Made by a program: the position numbers and the translations under genes
Source: a virus
Strand: one strand, 5' to 3'
Virus record (IMG/VR): IMGVR_UViG_3300034418_009484
Span: 28,393 to 92,392 of that record
DNA: 64,000 bases
Notes under the pieces: model-generated
The model's database searches: none
Told to the model about the DNA's origin: nothing
The model's input: only the letters and a program-made list of their open reading frames with translations
Shown here: positions 17,275 through 25,626 of the stretch, in pieces
Position numbering within the stretch: position 1 is the stretch's first letter
Layout of the letters: each line of letters starts with the position of its first letter

Positions 17275-18700
17275 TTACTTCATCTTCGGTTCTACTATTG
17301 GCTAATTCTTGTGCGGTCGGACCTTCTATTAATTTAGCATAAGCTCCTTGCATCATTACATTAATATAATCGCCTCCAGACAAGCCTTCTCCATGTCTAG
17401 AAATAATTGGAACAAGTTTTCTATTACCATTAGATATTCCGTCTTGAGCTATTTCTTCGTCTGACTTTTCTTTATAAATAGTAAAATTAGAACATAGCCA
17501 CATAATCCTATCTGAACCACTTGCAGCATCTGTAGATTCCTTTGTAATACCGTCCCTATTCAATTGAATAAAAGAAAGGATAGGAATCTCGTATCTTAAA
17601 GCAAAGTTATGTAGAGAGGTCATCATGAACCCCAGAAGCTGAAATTCTTTTAGATCTGTCTTTGCTAGTTCGGATGCTTCCATAAGCTTCAGATAATCAT
17701 ATACAATAACACAATCATTTGCTTTACCTTCTGCATTCAAACCAACTGTTTTTGCCAGCCATCTTCTCATAATAGAGACTTGATCTTCAAATGCTCTGCC
17801 TCCAATATTTTTATGATAAAAGGGAATATTTTTTAGCTCTTTTGCTAATTCCAATATAGAATTCTTTTGGAATGGGTTATCTGCGAATTTTCCAGTCTCA
17901 ATTTCATTGATACTAGATTTAGCATGATTACTGAATGATGACATTGCACCGCCTCTATTCTGCTGATCTTTTTTAGTCATTTCAGTATCAAGATATAAAA
18001 CAGGAACACCTCGTTTAGCAATATCAAATCCCATATTTAAACCGATAAGACTTTTGCCAACTTTTGTCCTAGCTCCAATGACATTAACAGTCCCCTTCCT
18101 TAATCCGCCTCCAATAGCAAAATCATATTTATTAAAGCCTGTAGGAATACCAATCTGATCTACTCTATTTTCGGCTCTATCAATTAAATATTCATCTAAA
18201 TCTCCGAATAAAAGTTCTGGAGCATCGTCTTGATCGTTTAGCAAAGAAGTAAAATCAAAAATTGATTCTTCTGCCATACCAAGAATATGAGATATAGGTT
18301 CATCGCCTTTAATATGAAGATACTTTTCTTTAGTTTCTTCAAGTTGATCGTACATCATTCTAGCTATTTGAAGCTTTCTTATCTTTGCGCCAAACTTTCT
18401 TATGTTTTGAAACGCAACAGGAAACTTTAAAACAGCACCTAAATGAGATAGCTCATTATTATTCGTAAAGAATGTATCAAGACCTATTTCTTTAGCAGAA
18501 GAAAGAACAGACGCAACATCTATAACCCTTGTATCGTCTTGTTCTATTAGTCTTTTTACACACGAATAGATAACAGAATTAGAATCAACAGTGAATGTAT
18601 TTTCATTTATTATGTCTGCTACGTCATAGTAAGCTTCTGTGCCATATTTACACACACCAGCTAAAACTGCACGTTCCGCAGCAGGATCTGACAAAATCAT
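17249..18700 (-). CDS. dnaB: Replicative DNA helicase (DnaB-like)
   Basis: 483 residues, near the usual DnaB length. The N-terminal helical domain (1-150) starts AAERAVLAGVCKY. The RecA-type motor has Walker A GARTKVGKS at 209-217, the H1a glutamate in VLYLDTEMTKKDQQNRG, Walker B in DCVIVYDYLKLM, and ILSFIQLNRD as the sensor region. Near the C-terminus, LVPIISRHGEGLSG fits the last DnaB strand. It unwinds DNA at the fork and should pair with the adjacent primase. Confidence 0.92.
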   Translation of the reverse strand: MILSDPAAERAVLAGVCKYGTEAYYDVADIINENTFTVDSNSVIYSCVKRLIEQDDTRVIDVASVLSSAKEIGLDTFFTNNNELSHLGAVLKFPVAFQNIRKFGAKIRKLQIARMMYDQLEETKEKYLHIKGDEPISHILGMAEESIFDFTSLLNDQDDAPELLFGDLDEYLIDRAENRVDQIGIPTGFNKYDFAIGGGLRKGTVNVIGARTKVGKSLIGLNMGFDIAKRGVPVLYLDTEMTKKDQQNRGGAMSSFSNHAKSSINEIETGKFADNPFQKNSILELAKELKNIPFYHKNIGGRAFEDQVSIMRRWLAKTVGLNAEGKANDCVIVYDYLKLMEASELAKTDLKEFQLLGFMMTSLHNFALRYEIPILSFIQLNRDGITKESTDAASGSDRIMWLCSNFTIYKEKSDEEIAQDGISNGNRKLVPIISRHGEGLSGGDYINVMMQGAYAKLIEGPTAQELANSRTEDEVNDEEDIAF

Positions 18701-18704
18701 TAAT

Positions 18705-19172
18705 TTATCTCCCTTGACAACAACAAGAATTGCATTTCCATCTTTCTACACTTCCCACTAGATTTCTAGAAACATTAAAATCTTTTAGGCATGTACTACA
18801 CCTTACATCTATAAGTGTACTTGGTCTTTTACCTTTTCGTTTAGGCTGGGTATTTTTTCTTGAAACTTCATCTTCTTTAGAGGCTTTTGCAAGTTCTTTT
18901 TGTTCTGTAGCGTCAAGACAAATATTTTTCATAAAATCTTCAAACTTGTTTTTTCTTTTACCTATTTTCATAGGTGTTTTTTTTGAATACTTATTTGGTT
19001 GGGCTGTTTGATTATTTTTAGATTTCTTCTTCTTTTTGTTATATCCTGAACCCCTCCTTTTTATTACATGTCTGTGTTGTTCTTCTTCTTTTTCTTCTTC
19101 TCCAATTAATTGTTTTAATTCTTCTTCACTTAATTTTTCTAATATTTTAGCAATTAATTCTTTTTTATTCAT
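18705..19172 (-). CDS. Basic protein with C-terminal zinc knuckle
   Basis: 155 residues. An acidic helical start (LIAKILEKLSEEELKQLIGEEE) leads to a very lysine-rich middle, then CSTCLKDFNVSRNL and WKCNSCC form a likely zinc-binding pair at the C-terminus. The function is unknown. It lies 4 bases upstream of the helicase gene, so a loader, linker or DNA-binding accessory role in the replisome is plausible but unproven. Confidence 0.6.
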   Translation of the reverse strand: MNKKELIAKILEKLSEEELKQLIGEEEKEEEQHRHVIKRRGSGYNKKKKKSKNNQTAQPNKYSKKTPMKIGKRKNKFEDFMKNICLDATEQKELAKASKEDEVSRKNTQPKRKGKRPSTLIDVRCSTCLKDFNVSRNLVGSVERWKCNSCCCQGR

Positions 19173-19654
19173 TTCATAGCCTTTGCCATTTGTAGATTCT
19201 TATAAAGATCACTCATGTTCTTAGCAGAAGATGCAAGATAAGTCAATCTATCTGCTCTTTGTTTAGCGTAATTTTTTAGCTTTAATAAATCATTTGCATA
19301 ATCATTATTTTTAACAGCTTGATTATATTGACTTTCCCAAGAGCCTCTGTATTGTAGTTCTTCACCAGCAATAGTTTTCTTTAGAAGGTTGTCTGCCCAG
19401 TTGACTCTTGACATTTCTCTATTAAAACATCTCTGGATATGAAACGAAAGACCACCAAGCATCAGTGCTGCTTCTCCACACTCTTGGATACTAAGCTTTT
19501 CTATTTGATTTCTGTCCATAGAGAGATATTTTTTAGCTTCGTCATCTATGGATTTTTCTGTAAACTTTGATAGACCTATTGATAATTCATACTCGTCTAG
19601 TATTTCATCAATCCTGTTCATCCTGCCTAGCGGTGATTTATCCGATTCAGCCAT
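19169..19654 (-). CDS. Unknown helical protein in replication block
   Basis: 161 residues, nearly all predicted helix. Notable segments are EECGEAALM-like IQECGEAALMLGGLSFHIQR in the middle and LTYLASSAKNMSDLYK near the end. There is no metal site or nucleotide-binding motif. It overlaps the endonuclease-like gene by 28 bases. Conserved-looking and embedded between helicase-associated and RecA-like genes, it probably serves DNA replication or recombination. Confidence 0.55.
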   Translation of the reverse strand: MAESDKSPLGRMNRIDEILDEYELSIGLSKFTEKSIDDEAKKYLSMDRNQIEKLSIQECGEAALMLGGLSFHIQRCFNREMSRVNWADNLLKKTIAGEELQYRGSWESQYNQAVKNNDYANDLLKLKNYAKQRADRLTYLASSAKNMSDLYKNLQMAKAMK

Positions 19655-20037
19655 TCCTCTTCCTTTTCATTGTAGGGTAGTTCTATGTATGTTATGTTGT
19701 TTAACTCACACCATTCTTTCTTATCTGCATCGTTCTTCCTTTGATTTATAAAATCTTGCGCAGAAACATGAAACATACTATTAAATTTATAATGCTGCTG
19801 ACCGTGAACTTCAACAGCAAGTTTTACCTTATTGATATAGAAGTCCAAGTATTGGGTCTTTCCCGGCCTTGCATTAATTGGAACTTCTTCTAAAATCTGA
19901 ATGGTGGGGAAAAGACCATACAATATCCTTCTGGCATTGATATGAAGTTGTGATCTTCTTCTGCTGTCAGAAGCACTAACTATATCACCCCTCAGTTTCC
20001 AGTTAGAAGTATTGCCATATAAATCTTTTACTTTCAT
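19627..20037 (-). CDS. Vsr-like endonuclease-fold protein
   Basis: 136 residues. YLDFYINKVKLAVEVHGQQH has the D-x(n)-E-V-x-G-x-Q-H pattern of Vsr/DUF559-type nucleases, and NDADKKEWCELNNITYIELP supplies the conserved helix and final strand. An N-terminal SRRRSQLHINARRIL segment is a basic helix suited to DNA contact. Phages often carry single-domain proteins of this kind between replication genes; whether this one cuts DNA is unknown. Confidence 0.65.
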   Translation of the reverse strand: MKVKDLYGNTSNWKLRGDIVSASDSRRRSQLHINARRILYGLFPTIQILEEVPINARPGKTQYLDFYINKVKLAVEVHGQQHYKFNSMFHVSAQDFINQRKNDADKKEWCELNNITYIELPYNEKEEEWLNRINHR

Positions 20038-21026
20038 CCCATTCCAATCATTTCAAAAACCTGCTGCCTAAGATCATTATAGTAGGATGGGTTATCTTCT
20101 AGATAAGTGGCAAAGTTAGACATTCCTTGAACCTTTTCGCCATTAGGAAGAGTAATCCAAGTCTTACCTTCGACAACGCCAAAGTCTTTAGCTAGCTCTG
20201 CAAGCTCATATTCATTCCAGATACCATGCCCGTATTTAATAATACTTGTAACCTTTTGTCCCGGCGCACCAATCGCAGAGTTTTCAACAATCCAGTTAAC
20301 CTTCTGGCCTATTTGTGTTTCTCCCTGCATGAGAGGTTGTTTGTGAGTAGCCCATAGTTTCACATCTTGAGCATATTTAAGTGCATTGCCTGACTTCTCT
20401 ACTTTAGTTTTACCTGCGCCAAACTTCTGGATATTAGCCATAAGATGAGTGATACCAACAAGCGTCACTCTATTAATTGGAAGTACGTTTGCAAATCTTC
20501 TAGTAAACTTGCTTAGATAACGATTCATTGCAGCAACCTGTGTATCTGTAATATCTGCAACCAATTCTGCTTCTGCTGCTAGTGCAGAGAACGAATCAAT
20601 AACACATACAGCATGAGGTTCATTATGAATAATGTTATCAAAGATACCTAGATACTTTTCACCAGAAAGAATATTTCCCTTTGTAGAACCAACAATTTTG
20701 AATAATTCTGATGAATAATCAAGTCCTCTAATACCTTCTAGGTCACGCTTCTTGAGCCTACCTTCAACATTTCCATAATAGATATTTCTATCTTTTTTAT
20801 TTTCTGTTTTCACATTTTGTGCATTTTTACAAAACTGTAAAGCATGTACAGTCTTACCAATTTTTTCTGGACCTGTCATGATAAACAGGCATCCTTCTGG
20901 CACTCCCCCACCTAAAGCAATATCAATTTTAGGACTAACTGAAATAATAGGCGGTGGATTTTCAACTATGTGAGATGCATCAAGAAGAACATCGCCGTAT
21001 TCTTTAATAATATCTGTTTGTGTCAT
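20034..21026 (-). CDS. RecA/UvsX-like recombinase
   Basis: 330 residues. Walker A is GPEKIGKT at 52-59. A Walker B-type strand occurs in AVCVIDSFSALAAEAE, and VTLVGITHLMANIQKFG matches the L2/sensor strand of RecA-family ATPases, with the glutamine. The protein is shorter than RecA and lacks an obvious C-terminal domain, as in UvsX and related phage recombinases. It probably drives strand exchange in recombination-dependent replication, in step with the annealing protein and nuclease of this window. Confidence 0.82.
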   Translation of the reverse strand: MTQTDIIKEYGDVLLDASHIVENPPPIISVSPKIDIALGGGVPEGCLFIMTGPEKIGKTVHALQFCKNAQNVKTENKKDRNIYYGNVEGRLKKRDLEGIRGLDYSSELFKIVGSTKGNILSGEKYLGIFDNIIHNEPHAVCVIDSFSALAAEAELVADITDTQVAAMNRYLSKFTRRFANVLPINRVTLVGITHLMANIQKFGAGKTKVEKSGNALKYAQDVKLWATHKQPLMQGETQIGQKVNWIVENSAIGAPGQKVTSIIKYGHGIWNEYELAELAKDFGVVEGKTWITLPNGEKVQGMSNFATYLEDNPSYYNDLRQQVFEMIGMG

Positions 21027-21457
21027 TCAAGATCCTCTAGTTTTGAAATAATAGATTTTTTCTTATTGTTACTTTCGTATGTTTCTTTCTCTGAGAAATC
21101 ATACTCTATTTTCTTTGCAATCTCTCTAGCAATGTCTTCTTTTGCTTTATATTCCTTAATAACATTTTCAAGAAATGGGTTTCTTAAAGAATAAGTTCTC
21201 CACATTCTTTTGTCTTTTAATGCTGCTATTATAGAATGTTCTCCATATTTTTTCAATAACTTATTAGCTAAAGTTATTTGATATTTATAGAATTTACGCC
21301 ATTCATTCAACTCCCAAAATTTTATTGGGAGTTCTTTTTTATCAATTTTCGCTTTCTTTTCACAGATTACTTCTGTAATATATTGCGCGGCGTGTACAAA
21401 CTTTTCTGGAGAATATCTAGAAGGATATTTACTTTTTTTAGTTTGTTTTTTACTCAT
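21023..21457 (-). CDS. Unknown basic helical protein
   Basis: 144 residues. It starts with a lysine-rich stretch, then PSRYSPEKFVHAAQYITEVICEK, KFWELNEWRKFYKYQITLAN and AALKDKRMWRTYSL, all helical. The arrangement resembles small phage proteins of unknown role that accompany recombinases. It is coupled by a 4-base overlap to the recombinase gene downstream of it. Confidence 0.55.
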   Translation of the reverse strand: MSKKQTKKSKYPSRYSPEKFVHAAQYITEVICEKKAKIDKKELPIKFWELNEWRKFYKYQITLANKLLKKYGEHSIIAALKDKRMWRTYSLRNPFLENVIKEYKAKEDIAREIAKKIEYDFSEKETYESNNKKKSIISKLEDLE

Positions 21458-21815
21458 CTTCTGAAATAGTATGAATGTTCTTTTTTACATCTTTAGACAA
21501 CCTGAGAGAACGCATTTCATCTGATCTTGCAGATTCGTTTGGAGTCATGATAGTGACACCTTTATTTTTTTTACCCTCAGTTTCATGAACAAAATGAGTA
21601 CTAGTTTTATCTGCTTTTGCAAATCTTTTTTCATTTACAGCAGCATCTTGTTCAACAGTATTATTTTCATAAGGATCAATATTATCAGAATATTTTTTTA
21701 CTGTTCTAGAATCTCTTTTTAAAAAGACAGAAATTTCTTCAACAGATTTTCCCTCCATTACCATTTTTTCAATACAGTAAATTTCAATATCAGAGATTTT
21801 ATTTCCTTTAGTCAT
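21450..21815 (-). CDS. Small helix-turn-helix protein
   Basis: 121 residues. The N-terminal third has a clear HTH pattern: ISDIEIYCIEKMVMEGKSVEEIS, then FLKRDSRTVKKYSD as the recognition helix. The rest is a flexible linker and the segment GVTIMTPNESARSDEM, whose role I do not know. It may bind DNA as a regulator or as part of the replication machinery. Overlaps of 8 and 4 bases with the flanking genes show tight packing. Confidence 0.55.
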   Translation of the reverse strand: MTKGNKISDIEIYCIEKMVMEGKSVEEISVFLKRDSRTVKKYSDNIDPYENNTVEQDAAVNEKRFAKADKTSTHFVHETEGKKNKGVTIMTPNESARSDEMRSLRLSKDVKKNIHTISEDE

Positions 21816-22216
21816 ACCACTTCCCTTTCTGCGTTATTAAGCCAAGCCGAATTTTTAGTTTTTAAATAATTTCTGTATAGATCAAAAACTTTTTTACTAG
21901 TAGGTTTTAATACCCATTCAGGTTTTCCAGCATGTCTCATTTGAGATTTCTGCTTTCCTTCACTATACATACCGATAGGATCATAAAGTTTTCCGTACTT
22001 TCCTCTTTTAACATAGTAGGTTACTTTTTTACCTTGTACAAGTTCTGCCGCAAATACATTATGAAGCATAAAGATATCCATATCGTCGTCTTCTTCTAAT
22101 TCTAATAAAGGAAATCCTGATTCATCTTCTGTTTCATGCATACCCCAAAAGGTATATGCTTTAATAGCAATATCCTTACTTTTATTATTCTTCGCATTAA
22201 TCTTAAATTCACTCAT
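21812..22216 (-). CDS. Unknown phage protein
   Basis: 134 residues with no familiar motif. Noticeable pieces are AYTFWGMHETEDESGFPLLE, MLHNVFAAELVQGKKVTYYV and MRHAGKPEWVLKPTSKKVFD near the C-terminus. No membrane helix or cysteine cluster is present. The gene has 4-base overlaps at both ends, so it belongs to the same transcription unit as the recombination genes. Confidence 0.5.
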   Translation of the reverse strand: MSEFKINAKNNKSKDIAIKAYTFWGMHETEDESGFPLLELEEDDDMDIFMLHNVFAAELVQGKKVTYYVKRGKYGKLYDPIGMYSEGKQKSQMRHAGKPEWVLKPTSKKVFDLYRNYLKTKNSAWLNNAEREVV

Positions 22217-22593
22217 TTATTTTTCCTTTTATTATCAATTTCTGTTTTTGAAAGTCTTTCTGAATTTTCATATCCCCCCATAGTCATTCCTTCTGGAAGT
22301 TTTTCTTCAAGAGTATTTCTCTTTTTAGTTTTAAAATCTTCTCTCATTCCTTCAACAGTTTGTTTTCCAAGTTTCTTACATCTTTTGTCTGCTAGTTCTC
22401 CCAAGGTCGTTGCTTCATGCATTCCTTTAATGTAGTTTGGAGTTATGTTATCTGCTAAAAAATCTCTATGAATTTTCTTGCTTTTACAGGATGGGCATTT
22501 TGATTTTTTTAATTCCGATTCATATTCTTTTACATGAAAAAACCTTTCAAATGTCCTATCGCATTTATCGCACCTAAAACTATACTCTGGCAT
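22213..22593 (-). CDS. FmdB-type zinc-ribbon protein
   Basis: 126 residues. The first 50 contain YSFRCDKCDRTFERFF and KCPSCKSKKIHRDF, the two-CxxC zinc ribbon of FmdB/putative regulatory proteins. The remainder is charged and helical, with a conserved-looking MTMGGYENSERLSKTE near the end. Function is unknown; such ribbons commonly mediate protein or nucleic-acid contacts. It sits at the front of a set of small genes upstream of the recombinase. Confidence 0.65.
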   Translation of the reverse strand: MPEYSFRCDKCDRTFERFFHVKEYESELKKSKCPSCKSKKIHRDFLADNITPNYIKGMHEATTLGELADKRCKKLGKQTVEGMREDFKTKKRNTLEEKLPEGMTMGGYENSERLSKTEIDNKRKNK

Positions 22594-22820
22594 TATTCTT
22601 CCTCTTGTTTATTCAAAAAATATTTTTTTATATCTAAGCATTTTTTACAATAAATTTTTGCTGTTCTTATTTCAATTCCGTCTTTTGAAAGCTTTAGCCT
22701 AAAACCCTCTTGATCTTTCCTATATCTTCCTTCGACTTCTACATCAGGTATTATAACCGTGACTTTATCGCTATTTTTTAACATTCTATTACAATTATCA
22801 CATTTTTTATATTCGTACAT
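22593..22820 (-). CDS. Small zinc-binding protein
   Basis: 75 residues from the start I prefer. CDNCNRML near the N-terminus and YCKKCLDIKKYF near the C-terminus make a likely four-cysteine zinc site around a small beta core. An ATG/alternative start 39 bases earlier would place the terminator hairpin inside the coding sequence, so the later ATG is favoured. Function is unknown. Confidence 0.6.
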   Translation of the reverse strand: MYEYKKCDNCNRMLKNSDKVTVIIPDVEVEGRYRKDQEGFRLKLSKDGIEIRTAKIYCKKCLDIKKYFLNKQEEE

Positions 22821-22831
22821 GTTGTATCCAT

Positions 22832-22890
22832 AAAAAAACGCGCCCTTTATTAACGTCATTTTACCTGAGCAAAAGAGAGGTTAGGCGCGT
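22832..22890 (-). terminator. Intrinsic terminator
   Basis: Read on the minus strand, ACGCGCC pairs perfectly with GGCGCGT across a loop of about 39 bases that can fold further (ACCT with AGGT), and a run of seven T residues follows. It lies immediately after the stop of a small gene and before the next start, in a place with almost no room for a promoter. Confidence 0.75.
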
Positions 22891-22893
22891 GTG

Positions 22894-23106
22894 TTATTTG
22901 TCTATGTAAATTGAAATATCTTTTTTAAATTTAATTGAGTATCCCTTTTTGCCCTCAGAAAATTCAATTGAATCTGCTATAGAAGAAACTATTGGAATAA
23001 TCTTATCTAAAGTTTCTCTTGACATATTAATGTTTTCTAAAACCTTTTCGACAATTAAATCTGAAATCCAAGAGTTTCCATATTCTTCTTTGTCTTTTTC
23101 ACTCAT
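22894..23106 (-). CDS. Unknown small protein
   Basis: 70 residues with a helical start (EEYGNSWISDLIVEKVLENI) and a beta-like end (GYSIKFKKDISIYIDK). It has no membrane segment or cysteine cluster. It overlaps the upstream membrane-protein gene by 8 bases and is followed by an intrinsic terminator, so it closes the small-membrane-protein group. Confidence 0.5.
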   Translation of the reverse strand: MSEKDKEEYGNSWISDLIVEKVLENINMSRETLDKIIPIVSSIADSIEFSEGKKGYSIKFKKDISIYIDK

Positions 23107-23398
23107 CTTTTCTCAATAAATGCCAAACTTCATCTAATTTTTCACATGCATTATCTAAACCTGATTTTTTACACAGTCTGTAAAACTCTTCCCACTCCTT
23201 AACCAAATCTAGTATAGAAGGATCTTCTACAACTGGTGGAGGGACAACAGGTTTTTCTCTCTTGGTAAAATTTTTAAATAAATCCACAACTTGTGATAAA
23301 AAAGGTTTTAATGAAGGTAGAACTAAAATAAGACCACCTCCAAGTAATAGCATTATTACGGGATCTATACCCCTTATGTAATTAATAATTTCATTCAT
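23099..23398 (-). CDS. Small membrane protein
   Basis: 99 residues. One hydrophobic stretch (VIMLLLGGGLILVLPSL, about residues 13-30) is long enough to span the membrane. A charged stalk with a proline run (VVPPPVVEDP) and a helical tail with two cysteines follow. The layout would suit a spanin-like or holin-accessory protein in a lysis module, but no motif proves it. Confidence 0.55.
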   Translation of the reverse strand: MNEIINYIRGIDPVIMLLLGGGLILVLPSLKPFLSQVVDLFKNFTKREKPVVPPPVVEDPSILDLVKEWEEFYRLCKKSGLDNACEKLDEVWHLLRKDE

Positions 23399-23586
23399 TA
23401 TTTTGTTTCTCTAACTGTGTCACCAACGATCCATGCTATAACGATACTAACAACACTAAGCAAATGTTCTGTATCCAATGTTACTCCAAAAACTTCTGAT
23501 CCTACGACAGCAACCAAACCTATAGCAGCAGCCCAGAATCTTCTTGATTTTAATAATGATAAAAACTTAGTCATTTTTTTCTCCAA
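23398..23586 (-). CDS. Holin-like small membrane protein
   Basis: 62 residues. Two hydrophobic segments, WAAAIGLVAVVGSEVFG and LLSVVSIVIAWIVG, are joined by a short turn, with a basic N-terminus (KKMTKFLSLLKSRRF) and a charged C-terminus. Size and topology match class II holins, which perforate the inner membrane at lysis. Other small phage membrane proteins look similar, so the call is tentative. Confidence 0.5.
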   Translation of the reverse strand: MEKKMTKFLSLLKSRRFWAAAIGLVAVVGSEVFGVTLDTEHLLSVVSIVIAWIVGDTVRETK

Positions 23587-23914
23587 TTTGTTCGTTAACT
23601 AACATAAAAATATCTTTTTTATTTGTTTTATTGAAACTGTCTTTCAAAGAATCAAGTAAATACTCTCTTTCTTTTTTTCCTTTTAAATTTTTTCTAACAG
23701 ATCTCCATAAAGCGAACCTTGTAATTGGCCCCATTTTATTCAAAGCAGACGATGTTGACTCGGTGGTTCCATATATTTTATATAAAAATTTAATTACCTG
23801 CATAACAATATTGGCTACAGTTATAATAGTCAAAATGTCTAATGAATAATTTTCTTTTTTTGCATTTGATGCAGCTTTTTTAGAAACTAAAAAGCAAAAA
23901 TCTTCTAAATTCAT
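23567..23914 (-). CDS. Unknown protein with possible membrane segment
   Basis: 115 residues. A moderately hydrophobic segment around residues 24-46 (LDILTIITVANIVMQVIKF) could associate with the membrane, followed by a basic helical C-terminal half. It overlaps the holin-like gene by 20 bases. I have no family assignment; position suggests a lysis or envelope role. Confidence 0.5.
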   Translation of the reverse strand: MNLEDFCFLVSKKAASNAKKENYSLDILTIITVANIVMQVIKFLYKIYGTTESTSSALNKMGPITRFALWRSVRKNLKGKKEREYLLDSLKDSFNKTNKKDIFMLVNEQIGEKND

Positions 23915-23917
23915 TTT

Positions 23918-24685
23918 CTACCTTCCAAATAGCCTACTAAAAATACTTCTTCTTGGTCTAATACAATTGCCAGAAGGACATGAACCACTTTGGTTTTGAA
24001 TATAAACTGGTTCAGTATAAATCACTTGAGAATAACCACATTTAGGATTATGATTACAGTCTTGTCCTGACTCTACACATGGACATGGACTTCTATGCCC
24101 GTCTCCATGTATAACATAACCCTTACCCTCACATATACACTCTTCTACTGGATTTGGAGGTACAGGATCATCATCGTCATCATTATTATAATCTTTAATT
24201 GCCTTTAATGTTTTTTCTTTATATTCCTCAAACACTGAATCATACTCTGGAATATACATTTTCCATGCAAAACCGTAAAATAAATCCTTTAATTTTTTTC
24301 TTTCTTCATTCGTTATTGGTTCACTCTCATCTTGCTTTCCAACAACTTTAGACATAATACCAGAAGCGGTAATAGACCACTCAGGATATTTACCACTATT
24401 TTCACCTTTAAGAACCTCATCACCCAAATACTTTAAGTAGTACTGAAGTTGTAAGTTTGTTTTTATATCTAATTCATCATACTGTTGCCACATAGCATAA
24501 AACATACCTGAATATTCAGCAGAGTCTCTATTGTCTATTTCATATAAAGATGAAACCAAATCTACTATTTCTTCACTAGGTTTTTGTAATTTATCTGGCA
24601 TAGGATTCTCTTTTTCATAAAAGGATAGGAATATAGCTAATCCAATCAATAAGCATCCTAAAATTAATTTGAAATTTAAATTCAT
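23918..24685 (-). CDS. Exported or membrane-anchored protein with cysteine-rich tail
   Basis: 255 residues from an ATG that has AGGAG upstream. A hydrophobic N-terminal segment (LILGCLLIGLAIFLSFY) is a signal anchor, with a cysteine that could suit lipidation less clearly. The middle is helical; after an Asp run, the tail has CICEGKGYVIHGDGHRSPCPC and CPSGNCIRPRR, a compact cysteine cluster likely to bind metal. It lies directly after the papain-like protease gene, so the two may work together at the cell surface. Confidence 0.6.
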   Translation of the reverse strand: MNLNFKLILGCLLIGLAIFLSFYEKENPMPDKLQKPSEEIVDLVSSLYEIDNRDSAEYSGMFYAMWQQYDELDIKTNLQLQYYLKYLGDEVLKGENSGKYPEWSITASGIMSKVVGKQDESEPITNEERKKLKDLFYGFAWKMYIPEYDSVFEEYKEKTLKAIKDYNNDDDDDPVPPNPVEECICEGKGYVIHGDGHRSPCPCVESGQDCNHNPKCGYSQVIYTEPVYIQNQSGSCPSGNCIRPRRSIFSRLFGR

Positions 24686-25611
24686 GACCAATCTCCTAAG
24701 CCATAATCAGGAAGTTGTTTAGCAGGAAAACCGTTTACATCACTAAATACAAAAGACCCTCTAGCGTTTAAAATAGCCCTAGCATCTTTCTCTCTAACCC
24801 AAAAACTTCCGTCAGGTTGCCCATGTCTCTTAGGACCACCGTTCCATTTTCCCCAGCTATTTTGAATTAAAAATAAAGTTTCATCATATATTTCTCTAGT
24901 ATCATCACAGGCTATCCAGGCCATTGCGTGCGCCCAAGATCCTTTTCTAACAGATATTCCATTTTTATCCCTAGAAGATGAAAATCCTACCATGCTACAA
25001 CAAGATAGGGCATAACCGTTAGCTAAAGCATCTCTAGCTTCTTCTACTGTACTCACCAACGAAATTGTTTTAACCTGATGTTTTCTTGCCTCTGTCTTGT
25101 AAATTTCATTCGGAATTCTTTTTTTTGCTCCTAAAGATGAATTATAATTTGATAAATTAACTAATTCATAATCTTTTCTTATTAAGATGCCTCCTTGCTG
25201 ATTTACATATTTAGCAGCACCAGAACAGGTCATTCCTTGACCCATATGACTTCTAGATTGATATATAGCCTCTGTAGCACCCCTAGCAATAAAATTTTCT
25301 GCCTGACCTTTAATATCAATTTCTACAGCCCTTGTGACATCAATAGCATTGCGAGTTGCATGAGATACGCAATCTCCAGTTGTTTGCCTTTCTGCTGGAC
25401 CAAAACCCTTATCAAATTTTAGTAACGATTTGAAAGGAAGGCTTAGTTTGCCCTCACCAGAAGAATCTAAATCATAAGCAGCAGCCCCAAATAAAGGGGA
25501 ACTTAATTCTGCCAATAATTGCTTTGTTTCTTCTGGGTCGCATTCTGCACCAACAAAACCATGTTCATACGCATCTACTAATTCTTTAGTATTTTTAAAT
25601 TTAGAAACCAT
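24682..25611 (-). CDS. Papain-like (C1 family) cysteine protease
   Basis: 309 residues. The catalytic cysteine is C81 in RQTTGDCVSHATRNA (Gln oxyanion-hole residue just before), the histidine is H228 in GSWAHAMAWIACDD, and the asparagine is N251 in FLIQNSWGKWNGG. This triad order and the N-S-W-G motif are those of papain-like peptidases. No signal peptide is visible and there is no long propeptide. It is followed by several small membrane-protein genes, so it might act in lysis, or in virion or host-protein cleavage. Confidence 0.85.
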   Translation of the reverse strand: MVSKFKNTKELVDAYEHGFVGAECDPEETKQLLAELSSPLFGAAAYDLDSSGEGKLSLPFKSLLKFDKGFGPAERQTTGDCVSHATRNAIDVTRAVEIDIKGQAENFIARGATEAIYQSRSHMGQGMTCSGAAKYVNQQGGILIRKDYELVNLSNYNSSLGAKKRIPNEIYKTEARKHQVKTISLVSTVEEARDALANGYALSCCSMVGFSSSRDKNGISVRKGSWAHAMAWIACDDTREIYDETLFLIQNSWGKWNGGPKRHGQPDGSFWVREKDARAILNARGSFVFSDVNGFPAKQLPDYGLGDWS

Positions 25612-25626
25612 AATATTAATACCTAT

